Assembly: GCA_035341665.1 (NCBI GenBank) | Contig: DAOQVR010000007.1 | Span: 124,001 to 188,000 of the forward strand | Source: DAOQVR01 sp035341665 | Lineage (GTDB): Bacteria > Chloroflexota > Anaerolineae > JAAYZQ01 | Direction of reading: 5' to 3' | DNA length: 64,000 nt | Part shown: positions 41,128 to 49,771 of the stretch, piece by piece | Layout of the letters: every line of letters starts with the position of its first letter | Position numbering within the stretch: position 1 is the stretch's first letter | Program-made: the position numbers and the translations under genes | The notes under the pieces: generated by a model | The model's input: only the letters and a program-made list of their open reading frames with translations | What the model was told of the DNA's origin: nothing | Database searches by the model: none

Positions 41128-41157
41128 TTGTAGCACAGAAGCAATTCGGCTACAATA
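41128..41157. promoter_or_regulatory. Symmetric bidirectional promoter for rnz and the HIT gene
   Basis: ATTGTAG (41128-41134) and CTACAAT (41151-41157) are an inverted repeat. On the plus strand TTGTAG-17-TACAAT reads toward 41188; on the minus strand the same bases read TTGTAG-17-TACAAT toward 41119. The -35 of each direction is thus the complement of the -10 of the other. Confidence 0.75.
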
Positions 41158-41187
41158 CCCCCGTATCCGACGAATCGAGAGCGTGCG

Positions 41188-41703
41188 ATGAAACGTCTAT
41201 GGTCGCCGTGGAGGCTGGAGTACCTGCAGGGCAACAAGACGCAGGGTTGTGTATTCTGCGATGCTGCTCACGGTGTCGATGACAGGGAGACCCTGATCCT
41301 TCTGCGCGGGGAGTTCGCTTTCCTCATCCTGAACCGGTTTCCCTACAACAACGGCCATCTTATGGCTGTGCCTTACTCCCACGTCCCAAGCCTGGAGCAC
41401 CTGGACGCCCCCACGCTGACGGAGATCATGCTGCTCGTCAATCGCGGCATCCGCGCACTGCGCGACTCGATGTCGCCTGAAGGCTTCAACGTGGGAGCCA
41501 ACCTGGGGCAGGTAGCCGGGGCAGGCATCCATGAGCATGTGCACCTACACGTGGTTCCTCGCTGGCTCGGGGACACGAACTTTATGCCCGTGGTGGGGGA
41601 CCTGCGTGTGGTGCCTGAGACCTGGCTGCAGACCTACGACAGGCTCCTGGCTGCCCTTGGCCGCCAGGAGTTGCCCAGTGAGCCGGATCAAAAAGCCCCG
41701 TAG
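41188..41703 (+). CDS. HIT family protein (AP4A hydrolase/phosphorylase-like)
   Basis: A 171-residue nucleotide-binding protein. The histidine triad is His117-His119-His121 in HEHVHLHVVPRW, with a zinc-type CVFC (21-24) and NRFPYNNGHLMAVP typical of the diadenosine tetraphosphate branch. It likely hydrolyses dinucleoside polyphosphates or nucleoside phosphoramidates. The MFS gene starts inside its last codons (26-base overlap), indicating coupling. Confidence 0.9.
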   Translation: MKRLWSPWRLEYLQGNKTQGCVFCDAAHGVDDRETLILLRGEFAFLILNRFPYNNGHLMAVPYSHVPSLEHLDAPTLTEIMLLVNRGIRALRDSMSPEGFNVGANLGQVAGAGIHEHVHLHVVPRWLGDTNFMPVVGDLRVVPETWLQTYDRLLAALGRQELPSEPDQKAP

Positions 41704-43018
41704 TCAGGGCAGACGGGGAGAGGCCACCTGGAGGAGGTGGGCTGCACAGCTTGGGCGGCGAATGCCCTGGCACACTCCCTCCCACTCCGTCGAAGCCCAC
41801 AACACTCGCAACCTATATGCCGAGACCGCCTGGTTTGGGATCCTCAGCGGCCTGACGGCCACATTCGTCAGCGTCTTTGCCCTGCGCCTGGGTGCAACCA
41901 CCGGCCAGGTGGGGTGGCTGGCGGCGCTACCGGCGCTCGTCAATGTGATCTGGCTCATTCCCGCTTCACGGCTGATCGAACGCCACCGAGGGCCGTCGCT
42001 CGTCTTCTACACCGGCCTGGCGCAGCGGCTGGGCTACATTGCCATGGCGGCCATGCCGTTCGCCATTGTGACAGGGCGCGTCGAAGCCCTCATCGCCATA
42101 CAGACACTCATCACGCTTCCGTCGGCGATCATCAACACAGCCGTGACTGCCATGATTCCCGACCTGGTCTCTCCCGAGAACAGGGGACAGGTGGTCAGCA
42201 CCCGTTGGCTCATCCTGGCCGCTACCTCGACTGTGGCGGCTCTGGCCGGGGGCAAGTTCCTTGACTTGGTGCGGGTGCCTCTCAATTACCAGATATTGCT
42301 CGGCGTTGGGTCGGCTATCTCGCTTCTCGGCCTTTTCAACCTGCGCCGCATGCGTCTGCCCGGCTCTCCGACGGTGCGCCGCCCGCAAGCAGCAGCCCGG
42401 CAGGGACGCGCATCCCTGGGGGCAAGCCTGCGGGCTGCTCTTGCGCATCGCGGCTTCGTTCGCTTCACGATCGCCGCTTTTGTCTTTCATTGGGGCCTCT
42501 ACCTGCCTGCTGCCCTCTGGTCGGTCTTGCGAGTCCGGGATCTGGGTGCCAATGATACCTGGATCGGGTTGATCGCCGTAGTCGTGGACGCCAGCACCAT
42601 AGCCGGTTACCTTCTCTGGGGTAGGGCTCGGTCCCGCTGGGGAGACCGGTGGTTGCTTCTCTGCTCGGGATTGCTCGTCACCCTCTACACGCTGATGACT
42701 GCGCTGGTCCCCTCCCTCGAGTGGATGATCGTGACGTCGATGGTAGGCGGATTCTCGTGGGCCGGGTGCAACCTGGCGCTCTTCAACGTCATGTTGGCGG
42801 TGTGCCCGGGCGAGCGGCGCCCAACCTACGTTGCGCTCTACACGGCCCTCATGAACGTCACCGCCTTTGCCGGGCCTCTGCTCGGGGCTTCCCTCGCGGA
42901 TGGTGTCGGCATTCGCTGGGCGTTTGTTGCCTCGACGGGATTGAGGTTGGCGGGGATGGTGCTCTTCTTTCTCCTTCTTCCAAGGCTCAACGGAGAGAGA
43001 ACAGGATGCACAACATAA
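41678..43018 (+). CDS. Major facilitator superfamily transporter
   Basis: A 446-residue carrier with about twelve helices. GTG 41678 is chosen for AGGAG 7 bases upstream; ATG 41762 would remove a 28-residue basic leader and is an alternative. A long basic central loop (RRMRLPGSPTVRRPQAAARQ) divides the two halves. WFGILSGLTATFVSVFALRLG and PENRGQVVSTRW are like uncharacterised MFS exporters. The substrate is unknown. Confidence 0.85.
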   Translation: MSRIKKPRSQGRRGEATWRRWAAQLGRRMPWHTPSHSVEAHNTRNLYAETAWFGILSGLTATFVSVFALRLGATTGQVGWLAALPALVNVIWLIPASRLIERHRGPSLVFYTGLAQRLGYIAMAAMPFAIVTGRVEALIAIQTLITLPSAIINTAVTAMIPDLVSPENRGQVVSTRWLILAATSTVAALAGGKFLDLVRVPLNYQILLGVGSAISLLGLFNLRRMRLPGSPTVRRPQAAARQGRASLGASLRAALAHRGFVRFTIAAFVFHWGLYLPAALWSVLRVRDLGANDTWIGLIAVVVDASTIAGYLLWGRARSRWGDRWLLLCSGLLVTLYTLMTALVPSLEWMIVTSMVGGFSWAGCNLALFNVMLAVCPGERRPTYVALYTALMNVTAFAGPLLGASLADGVGIRWAFVASTGLRLAGMVLFFLLLPRLNGERTGCTT

Positions 43019-43031
43019 AGCTCGGGGACAT

Positions 43032-43061
43032 TTGCGCCGAAGGCGTTGTCTGTGCTATAAA
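43032..43061 (+). promoter_or_regulatory. Probable promoter for glmU-corC-cdd
   Basis: TTGCGC (43032-43037), 18-base spacer, TATAAA (43056-43061), ending 42 bases before the TTG start of glmU. Confidence 0.5.
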
Positions 43062-43103
43062 GTCAATGCCGCACCGAAGAGGGAGCGGCGGAGGAGAGGA
43101 CTC

Positions 43104-44468
43104 TTGGAACTTGTCATCATCGTCTTGGCCGCAGGTCAAGGGACGCGTATGCGTTCTGACCTTCCCCAGGTGCTGCACCCTGTGGCCGGGTGGCCGATGC
43201 TGCGCCACGTCCTGGTGGCTGCACGCGGCCTGGAGCCCAGCCGCCTGATCGCGGTGGTTGGCCACAGGGCCGACCTGGTCCGCAAGGAATTGGGAGAGGA
43301 CGTCCGGGCCGTACTGCAAGAGAAGCAGCTGGGAACAGCACACGCTGTTCTGCGGGCCGAGGCGGAGGCTGCAGGGCAGGCCCCGACCGTAATGGTCCTC
43401 TTTGGCGACATGCCACTGATCCGGCCTTCCACGCTGCACGCCCTGCTGGAACAGCATCGCGCTTCGGGTGCAGCGCTGGCCTGGCTCTCCACTCTCCCTG
43501 CGGACAGTGGCGTGCGGGGCAGCGCTGTGCGCGGGCCGGCCACCGGCTGTGTAGTCGAGGTCGACGGAGAGAGCGAGCTGCCTTCGGCGCAGAGCCGTCC
43601 AGGCGAGGCGCCCGGCGGTGCATTCTGCTTCTCCGATGCCTGGCTGTGGGCGGCTCTCCGGCGCCTGGAAGGGGATGACTCCCTCGACCACGACCTGACC
43701 GACCTGGCGGACCTTGCTGTGCGCGAGGGCTGCTCGGCGATTGGCCTGCCCGCGGGTGAGCTGGAAGCGATGGCTGTGAACGACCGTGTTGCCCTGTCAT
43801 GGGCTGAGGCGGAGATGCGCCGGCGCATCAATGAGCGCTGGATGCTTGCCGGTGTGACGGTCGTCGATCCGGGCGCGACTTATATCGAAGCCGGCGTCCA
43901 GATCGGCGACGATACCACGCTCTGGCCCGGCACCTGCCTTCAGGGCAGTACAAGAATCGGCTGCCGGTGTGTCGTCGGGCCGGGTACGGTCGTCCGCGAT
44001 TCTGTGGTTGGCGACGATTGCCGGCTGGAGCTGTCGGTGCTGGAAGGCGCCGCGATGGACTCTCGAAGCAACATTGGGCCTTTCAGCCACCTGCGCAAGG
44101 GGGCGCACCTGGGCGCAGGCGCGCATGTCGGCAACTTTGGTGAGCTCAAGAACTCGTTCCTCGGGCCGGGTGCGAAGATGGGCCATTTTAGTTACCTGGG
44201 GGACGCCACGATCGGCGAGAACGCCAACATCGGCGCTGGCACCATCACCTGCAACTATGACGGGCAGCGGAAGAACCCCACAATCGTCGGCAGGGATGCC
44301 TTTATCGGAAGCGACACGATGCTTGTCGCGCCGGTGAAGGTCGGCGATGGTGCCAGGACGGGAGCCGGTTCGGTCGTCACGCACGACATCCCCGCGCACG
44401 CGGTTGCCTACGGGGTCCCGGCGCGGGTGAGGCATGGGGTTGACGACATGACAACGGAGGAGAAGTGA
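43104..44468 (+). CDS. glmU: Bifunctional GlmU: UDP-GlcNAc pyrophosphorylase / GlcN-1-P acetyltransferase
   Basis: A 454-residue cytosolic enzyme making UDP-N-acetylglucosamine for peptidoglycan. TTG 43104 is the start, with GGAGGAGAGG just upstream and the product then opening MELVIIVLAAGQGTRM. N-terminal uridyltransferase: LFGDMPLI, EKQLGTAHAV. C-terminal left-handed helix: GAHVGNFGELKNSFLG, GHFSYLGDA and NIGAGTITCNYDG. The Lys after SDLP (E. coli Lys25, nucleotide binding) is Gln22 here. The C-terminal tail is short. The stop overlaps the next GTG. Confidence 0.95.
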   Translation: MELVIIVLAAGQGTRMRSDLPQVLHPVAGWPMLRHVLVAARGLEPSRLIAVVGHRADLVRKELGEDVRAVLQEKQLGTAHAVLRAEAEAAGQAPTVMVLFGDMPLIRPSTLHALLEQHRASGAALAWLSTLPADSGVRGSAVRGPATGCVVEVDGESELPSAQSRPGEAPGGAFCFSDAWLWAALRRLEGDDSLDHDLTDLADLAVREGCSAIGLPAGELEAMAVNDRVALSWAEAEMRRRINERWMLAGVTVVDPGATYIEAGVQIGDDTTLWPGTCLQGSTRIGCRCVVGPGTVVRDSVVGDDCRLELSVLEGAAMDSRSNIGPFSHLRKGAHLGAGAHVGNFGELKNSFLGPGAKMGHFSYLGDATIGENANIGAGTITCNYDGQRKNPTIVGRDAFIGSDTMLVAPVKVGDGARTGAGSVVTHDIPAHAVAYGVPARVRHGVDDMTTEEK

Positions 44469-45868
44469 CGACTTGGGAAGTGCTTGCTCTGCTCGGGCTG
44501 CTGCTGCTCACCGCCCTGGTGGCAATGGCTCGCTCGGCTCTGGTAAACGTACGCAAGCCGCGCCTGCGGGAGTTGGTCGATGCAGGGGCGGGCGGGGCTC
44601 GAACGGCGCAAGGCCTGGCCGAGGACGCCACTCGCCTGCTCGCTACCTCGCAGCTTGTGACGGTTCTGACCAGCTTCTTCGGCGGAGCCCTTGTGGCCGT
44701 CCTATCGGCGCCGCACCTGGACAGGCTGCTGCAGCCCTGGCTCAAGGGCGCGAGCTACCCGGTGGCTTTTGTGTTGGTGGTCCTGGTCACTGCGCTGATC
44801 ATGCTAATCTTTGGGACTATGGTGCCGGAGACGGTGGCCGAGAAACACAGCGAGCGGCTGTCGCTCTGGCTGGCGCGCCCGCTGGTGGTCGTCTCCGTAC
44901 TGATGATGCCGCTGGCTCGCTTCACGGTCTGGCTCAGCAACGGCCTGTCGCGCATGCTTGGTGCGACCACTTCCGGCGGCATGCCCTACGTCACCGAGGA
45001 GCAGATCAGGACCCTCGTGGATGCCGGAGAGGAAGAGGGTGTGATCGAAGAGGAAGAGAAGGAGATGATCTACTCCATCTTCGATCTGGGCGACACCCTT
45101 GCGCGCCAGGTGATGGTCCCGCGCATTGATGTGATGGCGCTGGACGTGGCAACGCCCATGTTGGATGTGCTCGAGGCCATCATGCGAGCGGGTCACTCGC
45201 GCGTCCCCATGTTCGATGAGACCATCGACAACATCGTCGGTGTCCTGTACGCGAAGGATCTCCTCCCCTACCTGCGCGACGGCAAGACGGATGCCCCACT
45301 CAGGGGTATCCTGCGACCTGCCTACTTCATCCCCGAGACCAAGCGAGCCAGCGACCTCCTGCCCGATCTGCAGAAGAGACGGGTCCACATGGCCATCGTG
45401 GTGGATGAGTATGGGGGCATGGCCGGCATCGTCACGATTGAGGACTTGCTCGAGGAGATCGTGGGCGAGATCCAGGACGAATACGATGCCGAGGAGCCGC
45501 CGATCGTAGAGGTGTCGCAGGACGAGTACGTGATGGACGGACGCCTCAGCCTCGGCGACGTCAACGAGCTGATGGATGCCGCCCTGCCGACAGAGGACAG
45601 CGACACGTTGGGAGGCTTCATCTACGCCGAGTTGGGTAGGGTGCCAGATGTGGGCGCCCGCGTGCCCTACGAAGGCCTGGAATTCACCGTGGAGTCTGTG
45701 GTCGGCAGGCGCATCCGGAAGGTGCGCGTGCGGCGGCAGGCTGCTCCGGCCCCTGAGTCGGGCCAGGAGGCGCCTGCCGCAGCTCGTGAGAAACCCGAAT
45801 CGCCGGCCGGCGGTGACTCTCGGATGGCAGGCAGCACGGAAGGAAGGAGCGCCGGGAATCGTGACTGA
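44465..45868 (+). CDS. CNNM/CorC (hemolysin C-like) transporter or efflux-associated protein
   Basis: A 467-residue membrane protein from GTG 44465, overlapping the glmU stop. It has a DUF21/CNNM membrane domain of about four helices (5-160, MVPETVAEKHSERLSLWLA), a CBS pair (GDTLARQVMVPRIDVMALDV; HMAIVVDEYGGMAGIVTIEDLLEEIVGEI) and a CorC_HlyC domain (VMDGRLSLGDVNELM). Homologues move or regulate magnesium or cobalt. A 40-residue charged tail closes it. The hemolysin name is historical. Confidence 0.92.
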   Translation: MTTWEVLALLGLLLLTALVAMARSALVNVRKPRLRELVDAGAGGARTAQGLAEDATRLLATSQLVTVLTSFFGGALVAVLSAPHLDRLLQPWLKGASYPVAFVLVVLVTALIMLIFGTMVPETVAEKHSERLSLWLARPLVVVSVLMMPLARFTVWLSNGLSRMLGATTSGGMPYVTEEQIRTLVDAGEEEGVIEEEEKEMIYSIFDLGDTLARQVMVPRIDVMALDVATPMLDVLEAIMRAGHSRVPMFDETIDNIVGVLYAKDLLPYLRDGKTDAPLRGILRPAYFIPETKRASDLLPDLQKRRVHMAIVVDEYGGMAGIVTIEDLLEEIVGEIQDEYDAEEPPIVEVSQDEYVMDGRLSLGDVNELMDAALPTEDSDTLGGFIYAELGRVPDVGARVPYEGLEFTVESVVGRRIRKVRVRRQAAPAPESGQEAPAAAREKPESPAGGDSRMAGSTEGRSAGNRD

Positions 45869-46262
45869 TGAGGAATTGGTGGAACGGGCGCGGCATGCAC
45901 GCGAAGCCGCCTACGTTCCCTACTCCAGGTTCAAGGTGGGCGCGGCCCTGCTTGGCGCATCGGGCCGGGTATACACGGGATGCAACGTGGAAAACGCTTC
46001 CTATCCCCTGACCACCTGTGCGGAAAGGACGGCGGTAGTCAAGGCCGTCTCAGAAGGAGAGTCAACGTTTGTCGCCATGGCGGTCGTCACCGCCAACGGC
46101 GCAACGCCGTGTGGCTCATGTCGGCAGATCTTGCGCGAGTTCTGCGATACCGAGGACGAGCTGCGTGTGATCGTCGCAGACACCGATGGTCACACACGAA
46201 CCTTCACCCTCGGGCAGCTGCTGCCCGAGGGTTTCAGCCCAAGCCAGCTCGTGTGGTCGTGA
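45861..46262 (+). CDS. cdd: Cytidine deaminase
   Basis: A 133-residue zinc enzyme of the homotetrameric type that converts cytidine and deoxycytidine to uridines. GTG 45861 overlaps the previous TGA. Zinc ligands are Cys53 (TTCAERTA, with Glu55), Cys84 and Cys87 (PCGSCRQ); CNVENASYPL is the substrate loop. It is the last gene of the glmU operon. A 12-bp perfect hairpin lies within its final codons. Confidence 0.95.
   Translation: MTDEELVERARHAREAAYVPYSRFKVGAALLGASGRVYTGCNVENASYPLTTCAERTAVVKAVSEGESTFVAMAVVTANGATPCGSCRQILREFCDTEDELRVIVADTDGHTRTFTLGQLLPEGFSPSQLVWS
46206..46232 (+). terminator. Perfect 12-bp hairpin inside the 3' end of cdd
   Basis: ACCCTCGGGCAG-CTG-CTGCCCGAGGGT is followed by TTCAG. 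It encodes residues of cdd and precedes its stop by 30 bases, and only 25 bases separate cdd from the convergent aldehyde oxidoreductase stop. It could slow or end transcription; the T-run is too short to be sure. Confidence 0.3.
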
Positions 46263-46287
46263 GGCCAAGCGCGGCAAGGTTGCCCTC

Positions 46288-48135
46288 CTACGAGTGCCCC
46301 CAGAGATCCGCGGCGACGTCGGGCAGGCCGAGACTTTCGAGCTTTTCCCGGGTCGGCTTGCCGGTGTCCCAGTCCCAGCCGCGCACGGCGTAGTACTCTT
46401 TCATCATCGCCTCGATCTTGGGTGTGCGCCCCTTGGAGCCGCCCTTGAGCGGAATCATGAGCGCCCGCGGCAGGCGGTCGTTGCCGCGTTTGACACCGAG
46501 CCGGTTGTTGACGGCGCGCTTGAGGTTAAAGATCCGCTCCCCCGTCCTCTGGCACCAGGTCACATCGACAGGCCAGCCTGTCGCCGCACCCAGCAACTCT
46601 GCCAGCAGCGGCGCCGTTGGGTTCACATAATTGCACATGATGAGGCCGCCGTACAGGCTGCGCCAGTCCTGCGTGCGTGCCGCCACTCTGGCCTTGCCCC
46701 GTGTCTTGAAGCGACCGCTGGGCACAATGCCTGCTTCCTCAATGGTGAGGCCCATGTCGACCATGTACATGTCGCCCTGCTGGTGGCAAGCCCCTCGCGG
46801 CGAGGTCGCATACACGGCGCCCATGCCCGAGAAGGCCCTGGGGTCGTGGCCCGGCAAGTCGAGTCCGTTCACCTGCACGGCGAGGTCCTCTGCGCCGTAG
46901 TGGGCAGCCATTCTCTTGGTTCCCTCTGCCAGGACGTTTCCAAAGCCCTTCCGGTGTGCAATCATCTCGATCAGGGTCTGCGCTGTCTCGATGTCGCCCC
47001 AGCGGAGAGGCATGCCGCCGGTGTCGTCGGCGGTCAGGATTCCACGCTCGTAGAGCAGGTAGGAGAGACCGATGGCTCCTCCGGCGGAGACGGTGTCGAG
47101 GCCATAGCGGTTGCACAGGTAGTTGGCGTACGCAACGCCTGGAAGGTCGCTCACCATGAGCAGGGAGCCGAGCATCGCCACGGTTTCGTACTCGGGACCG
47201 TCCACCTTTTCCAGGCCATAGCGAGTGTCTTTCAACGTGATCTCGCGGCCGCATGCTACGCTGCACCCAAAGCATGGCACGGCTCGGGTGAGGATTGTCT
47301 CGGACATGCTGACGCCCGAAAGCTGCGTGCAGTCGTCGAACTCGGATCCAGTCCAGTACTTGATGGGCAGATTGCCCCACATGTAGCTCATGTCCACGAA
47401 GTTGGCACTGCCCATCTCGTGGAGTACCTGGACGGTGATGTCGTCCTGTATGACTTCGAGCGCGCGCCGGGCAGCCTGCTCGAACGCCTTCTTGTCGTAG
47501 AGTGGCACACGCTGGCGGCCACGCACGGCTATCGCCTTGAGCTTCTTCGATCCCATCACCGTGCCCATGCCGGTGCGTCCGGCCGCCCGGCCGTGGTCGT
47601 TCATGATCGCGCCGTACAGCACCAGGTTCTCGCTGGCCGGGCCAATGCTCGCCACGCGCACCTTGGGGTCCCCCAGCTCCTCTCGGATGCGCGCCTGCGT
47701 CTCGTACGTATCCAGACCCCACAGGTCAGACGCATCGTGCAAGGCCGGAGGCTGGCCGTCGATGATGGAGAGCCACACAGGCCTTTCTGACTGGCCGCGG
47801 ATGGCGATCCCATCGTAGCCGGAAAACCTGAGCTCTGCGCCCCAGAAGCCACCTGAGTTCGACTCGCCCCAGATGCCGGTGAGCGGGGAAAGCGCACAGA
47901 CTTCGTGCCGCCCGCATGAGGGGGCATGCGTGCCCACCAGGGGGCCCGTCATGAACATCAGGGTGTTGGCGGGTCCCATTGGATCGGTTCCCGGTTTGAG
48001 CTCGGAATAGAGATAGCGGGCCGCATATCCGGCACCGCCCACAAAGTCGTGTGCGGTGGCTTCGTCTACCGGCTCGTCCCTCAGCTCCCCCCTGCTGAGA
48101 TCCACGACCAGCAACTTGCCCATGTATCCGTTCAT
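46288..48135 (-). CDS. Aldehyde:ferredoxin oxidoreductase (tungsten-dependent)
   Basis: A 615-residue enzyme from ATG 48135 behind AAGGAGG. It interconverts aldehydes and acids with ferredoxin, using a W-pterin and a 4Fe-4S cluster. Seen: FVGGAGYAARYLY (31-43), GRHEVCALSPLTG, GRAAGRTGMGTVMGSKKLKA (183-202) and the cluster motif CFGCSVAC (288-295); a fourth Cys is likely that in GGLIMCNYVNP. It is cytoplasmic and oxygen-sensitive in known members, pointing to an anaerobic lifestyle. Upstream on the same strand are Fe-alcohol dehydrogenase, DUF1858 and thioredoxin reductase. No MoaD-like protein is adjacent. Confidence 0.94.
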   Translation of the reverse strand: MNGYMGKLLVVDLSRGELRDEPVDEATAHDFVGGAGYAARYLYSELKPGTDPMGPANTLMFMTGPLVGTHAPSCGRHEVCALSPLTGIWGESNSGGFWGAELRFSGYDGIAIRGQSERPVWLSIIDGQPPALHDASDLWGLDTYETQARIREELGDPKVRVASIGPASENLVLYGAIMNDHGRAAGRTGMGTVMGSKKLKAIAVRGRQRVPLYDKKAFEQAARRALEVIQDDITVQVLHEMGSANFVDMSYMWGNLPIKYWTGSEFDDCTQLSGVSMSETILTRAVPCFGCSVACGREITLKDTRYGLEKVDGPEYETVAMLGSLLMVSDLPGVAYANYLCNRYGLDTVSAGGAIGLSYLLYERGILTADDTGGMPLRWGDIETAQTLIEMIAHRKGFGNVLAEGTKRMAAHYGAEDLAVQVNGLDLPGHDPRAFSGMGAVYATSPRGACHQQGDMYMVDMGLTIEEAGIVPSGRFKTRGKARVAARTQDWRSLYGGLIMCNYVNPTAPLLAELLGAATGWPVDVTWCQRTGERIFNLKRAVNNRLGVKRGNDRLPRALMIPLKGGSKGRTPKIEAMMKEYYAVRGWDWDTGKPTREKLESLGLPDVAADLWGHS

Positions 48136-48166
48136 GCGGCCTCCTTCATTCGCACTCGCATACTCC

Positions 48167-48195
48167 ATTCTAGCACAGCATCCTGTGAGAAGCAA
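48167..48195 (-). promoter_or_regulatory. Probable promoter for the aldehyde oxidoreductase
   Basis: Minus strand TTGCTT (48195-48190), 17-base spacer, TAGAAT (48172-48167). Confidence 0.5.
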
Positions 48196-48211
48196 GCCCC
48201 TTAAGAAGGCC

Positions 48212-48235
48212 ATCCCGGGAGGCTGCTCCCGGGAT
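48212..48235 (-). terminator. Terminator-like hairpin after the Fe-alcohol dehydrogenase
   Basis: ATCCCGGGAG-GCTG-CTCCCGGGAT, a 10-bp perfect stem, stands between the dehydrogenase stop (48280) and the promoter at 48167-48195. On the minus strand GGCCTTCTTAA follows, a weak U-rich tail. Confidence 0.5.
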
Positions 48236-48279
48236 AGGCTCGAAGGACTCTCCAACAGGCTCGGGGCCCGGTCTCGTGG

Positions 48280-49449
48280 CTAAAAGTCGACGGACTTGCC
48301 CTCGAATGCGCACCGGTACACCCGCTCGAGCTCCAGGTCGTCTGGGCAGCGCAGACCGAGCAGCGTGGCGCTGTCGCAGCCTGCGTTGGAGACCAGCTTT
48401 GGCAGGCACTCTTCGAACTCCTCGTCGGAGATGCCTGCCTCCTGCAGGGTGGTAGGTTGGCCGATGCGCCTGGCCAACTCCCGGATCGCCGAGGCCAGGC
48501 TTGCCGAGCCCTCTGTCTCGTCGCGCGCGGGAAGCCCCAGGAAGCGGGCTATGTCCGCATATCGGGTGGGCGATTCGCCGCGCGACGTGTACTCGATCGT
48601 ATAGGGCAGAACAAGACCCACAGCTCGCCCATGCGGCACGCCACACACGGCGCCCAACGAGTGGCCCATGCCGTGTGCCACGGCTGCCATGGAATTGCCG
48701 AAGCCAAGACCGGCGATGGTCGCCGCGTTGTGCATCCTCTCGCGCGCCTCGGGGTTGCCTTCGCCCTGCTCGACGGCATCCTGCAGGTGCTCAAAGACGA
48801 GCTGGATCGCCTTCAGGCACAGCCCGTCGGCAAAGTCATTGCGCCACTGCGAGGTGTACCCCTCCACTGCGTGGGTCAGCACGTCCATGCCGGTGTCCCC
48901 CGTGATTTGGCGGGGGAGCCGGAGAACCAGCGAAGGATCCACGATGGCGACGTCGGGAATGTTCTCCGCGTTGCCCAGGTTGATCTTGCGGTGCTCCTCC
49001 AGATCGGTGAGGACCATCGCCCACGTGGTCTCGGCGCCCGTGCCGCTCGTCGTCGGGATGGCGATGAACCGGGCTTTCTGGCGCAGTCCCAGGGCGCCCA
49101 CGGGCGCGATGCCGTCGACCGGGAGGTCCGGCCTCTCGTACAGGACAAAGATCCCCTTGGCAGCATCGATGGGCGAGCCCCCGCCGACAGCAATGATCCA
49201 GTCGGGCCCATACTCTAGAGCGGCTTGGGCGCCGCGCTGGACCGTCTGTAGAGAGGGATTCGGCTCCACCTCCGCGAAGATGGAGCACTCGATGCCTGCC
49301 TCCGTCAGCCTGCGCGTGACCTCTTCTACGAGTCCCAGCTCGAGGATCACCTGGTCGGTGACGATGAGCGCCTTCCGTCCGTCGATCTCCAGCAGGTAGT
49401 CGAGTGCATCCTCGCCAAACACGATCTCTGGGCTACGGAAATACCACAT
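48280..49449 (-). CDS. Iron-containing alcohol dehydrogenase
   Basis: A 389-residue group III dehydrogenase. NAD-binding GGGSPID (89-95) and TTSGTGAE (133-140); metal ligands Asp189, His193 (DVLTHAVEGY), His259 and His273 (HGMGHSLGAVCGVPHG), the spacing being that of FucO. It likely reduces an aldehyde to alcohol or the reverse. Next to an aldehyde:ferredoxin oxidoreductase it could complete acid to aldehyde to alcohol conversion. It follows DUF1858 by 45 bases. Confidence 0.93.
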   Translation of the reverse strand: MWYFRSPEIVFGEDALDYLLEIDGRKALIVTDQVILELGLVEEVTRRLTEAGIECSIFAEVEPNPSLQTVQRGAQAALEYGPDWIIAVGGGSPIDAAKGIFVLYERPDLPVDGIAPVGALGLRQKARFIAIPTTSGTGAETTWAMVLTDLEEHRKINLGNAENIPDVAIVDPSLVLRLPRQITGDTGMDVLTHAVEGYTSQWRNDFADGLCLKAIQLVFEHLQDAVEQGEGNPEARERMHNAATIAGLGFGNSMAAVAHGMGHSLGAVCGVPHGRAVGLVLPYTIEYTSRGESPTRYADIARFLGLPARDETEGSASLASAIRELARRIGQPTTLQEAGISDEEFEECLPKLVSNAGCDSATLLGLRCPDDLELERVYRCAFEGKSVDF

Positions 49450-49494
49450 GGCTCCCCCTCACTAGGCGTCGGATCGCGCGGCCAAAGGCCGCCG

Positions 49495-49698
49495 CTAGTT
49501 GGTTGAGACTGCCGCGTTCAGGTCGGTCATCAGCGCTTCGACATTGATGCCGTGCGCCGTGGCGCCCTGCTCGATGTTCTCAAAGCGCGCGATGGCGCAT
49601 CCGAAGCACATGAGCCCGTGCTTCAGAAAGACCTCGATTGTCTGTGGGTAGGTCTGCACGACCTCCCCGATTGGCATTTCCTTGGTGATGTTGGCCAT
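49495..49698 (-). CDS. DUF1858 domain protein (redox-disulfide type)
   Basis: A 67-residue protein from ATG 49698 with GGAGAG upstream. The whole chain is one DUF1858 domain: ITKEMPIGEVVQTYPQTIEV then FLKHGLMCFGCAIA. The CxxC (CFGC) is characteristic; members are annotated as hybrid-cluster-associated disulfide proteins. Lying 73 bases after the thioredoxin reductase gene, it is a candidate substrate or partner of that enzyme. Confidence 0.88.
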   Translation of the reverse strand: MANITKEMPIGEVVQTYPQTIEVFLKHGLMCFGCAIARFENIEQGATAHGINVEALMTDLNAAVSTN

Positions 49699-49771
49699 TG
49701 TGCTCTCCTTAGGATAGTTGACTGCTTGTCTATACGAATAACGTTGAGGCGCGTTGCCGGCCTCTCGATTC

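Noticed and set aside
44465..45868. Hemolysin
   Set aside because: The name is historical for the CBS/CorC family. Domains indicate a CNNM/CorC-type ion-related protein.
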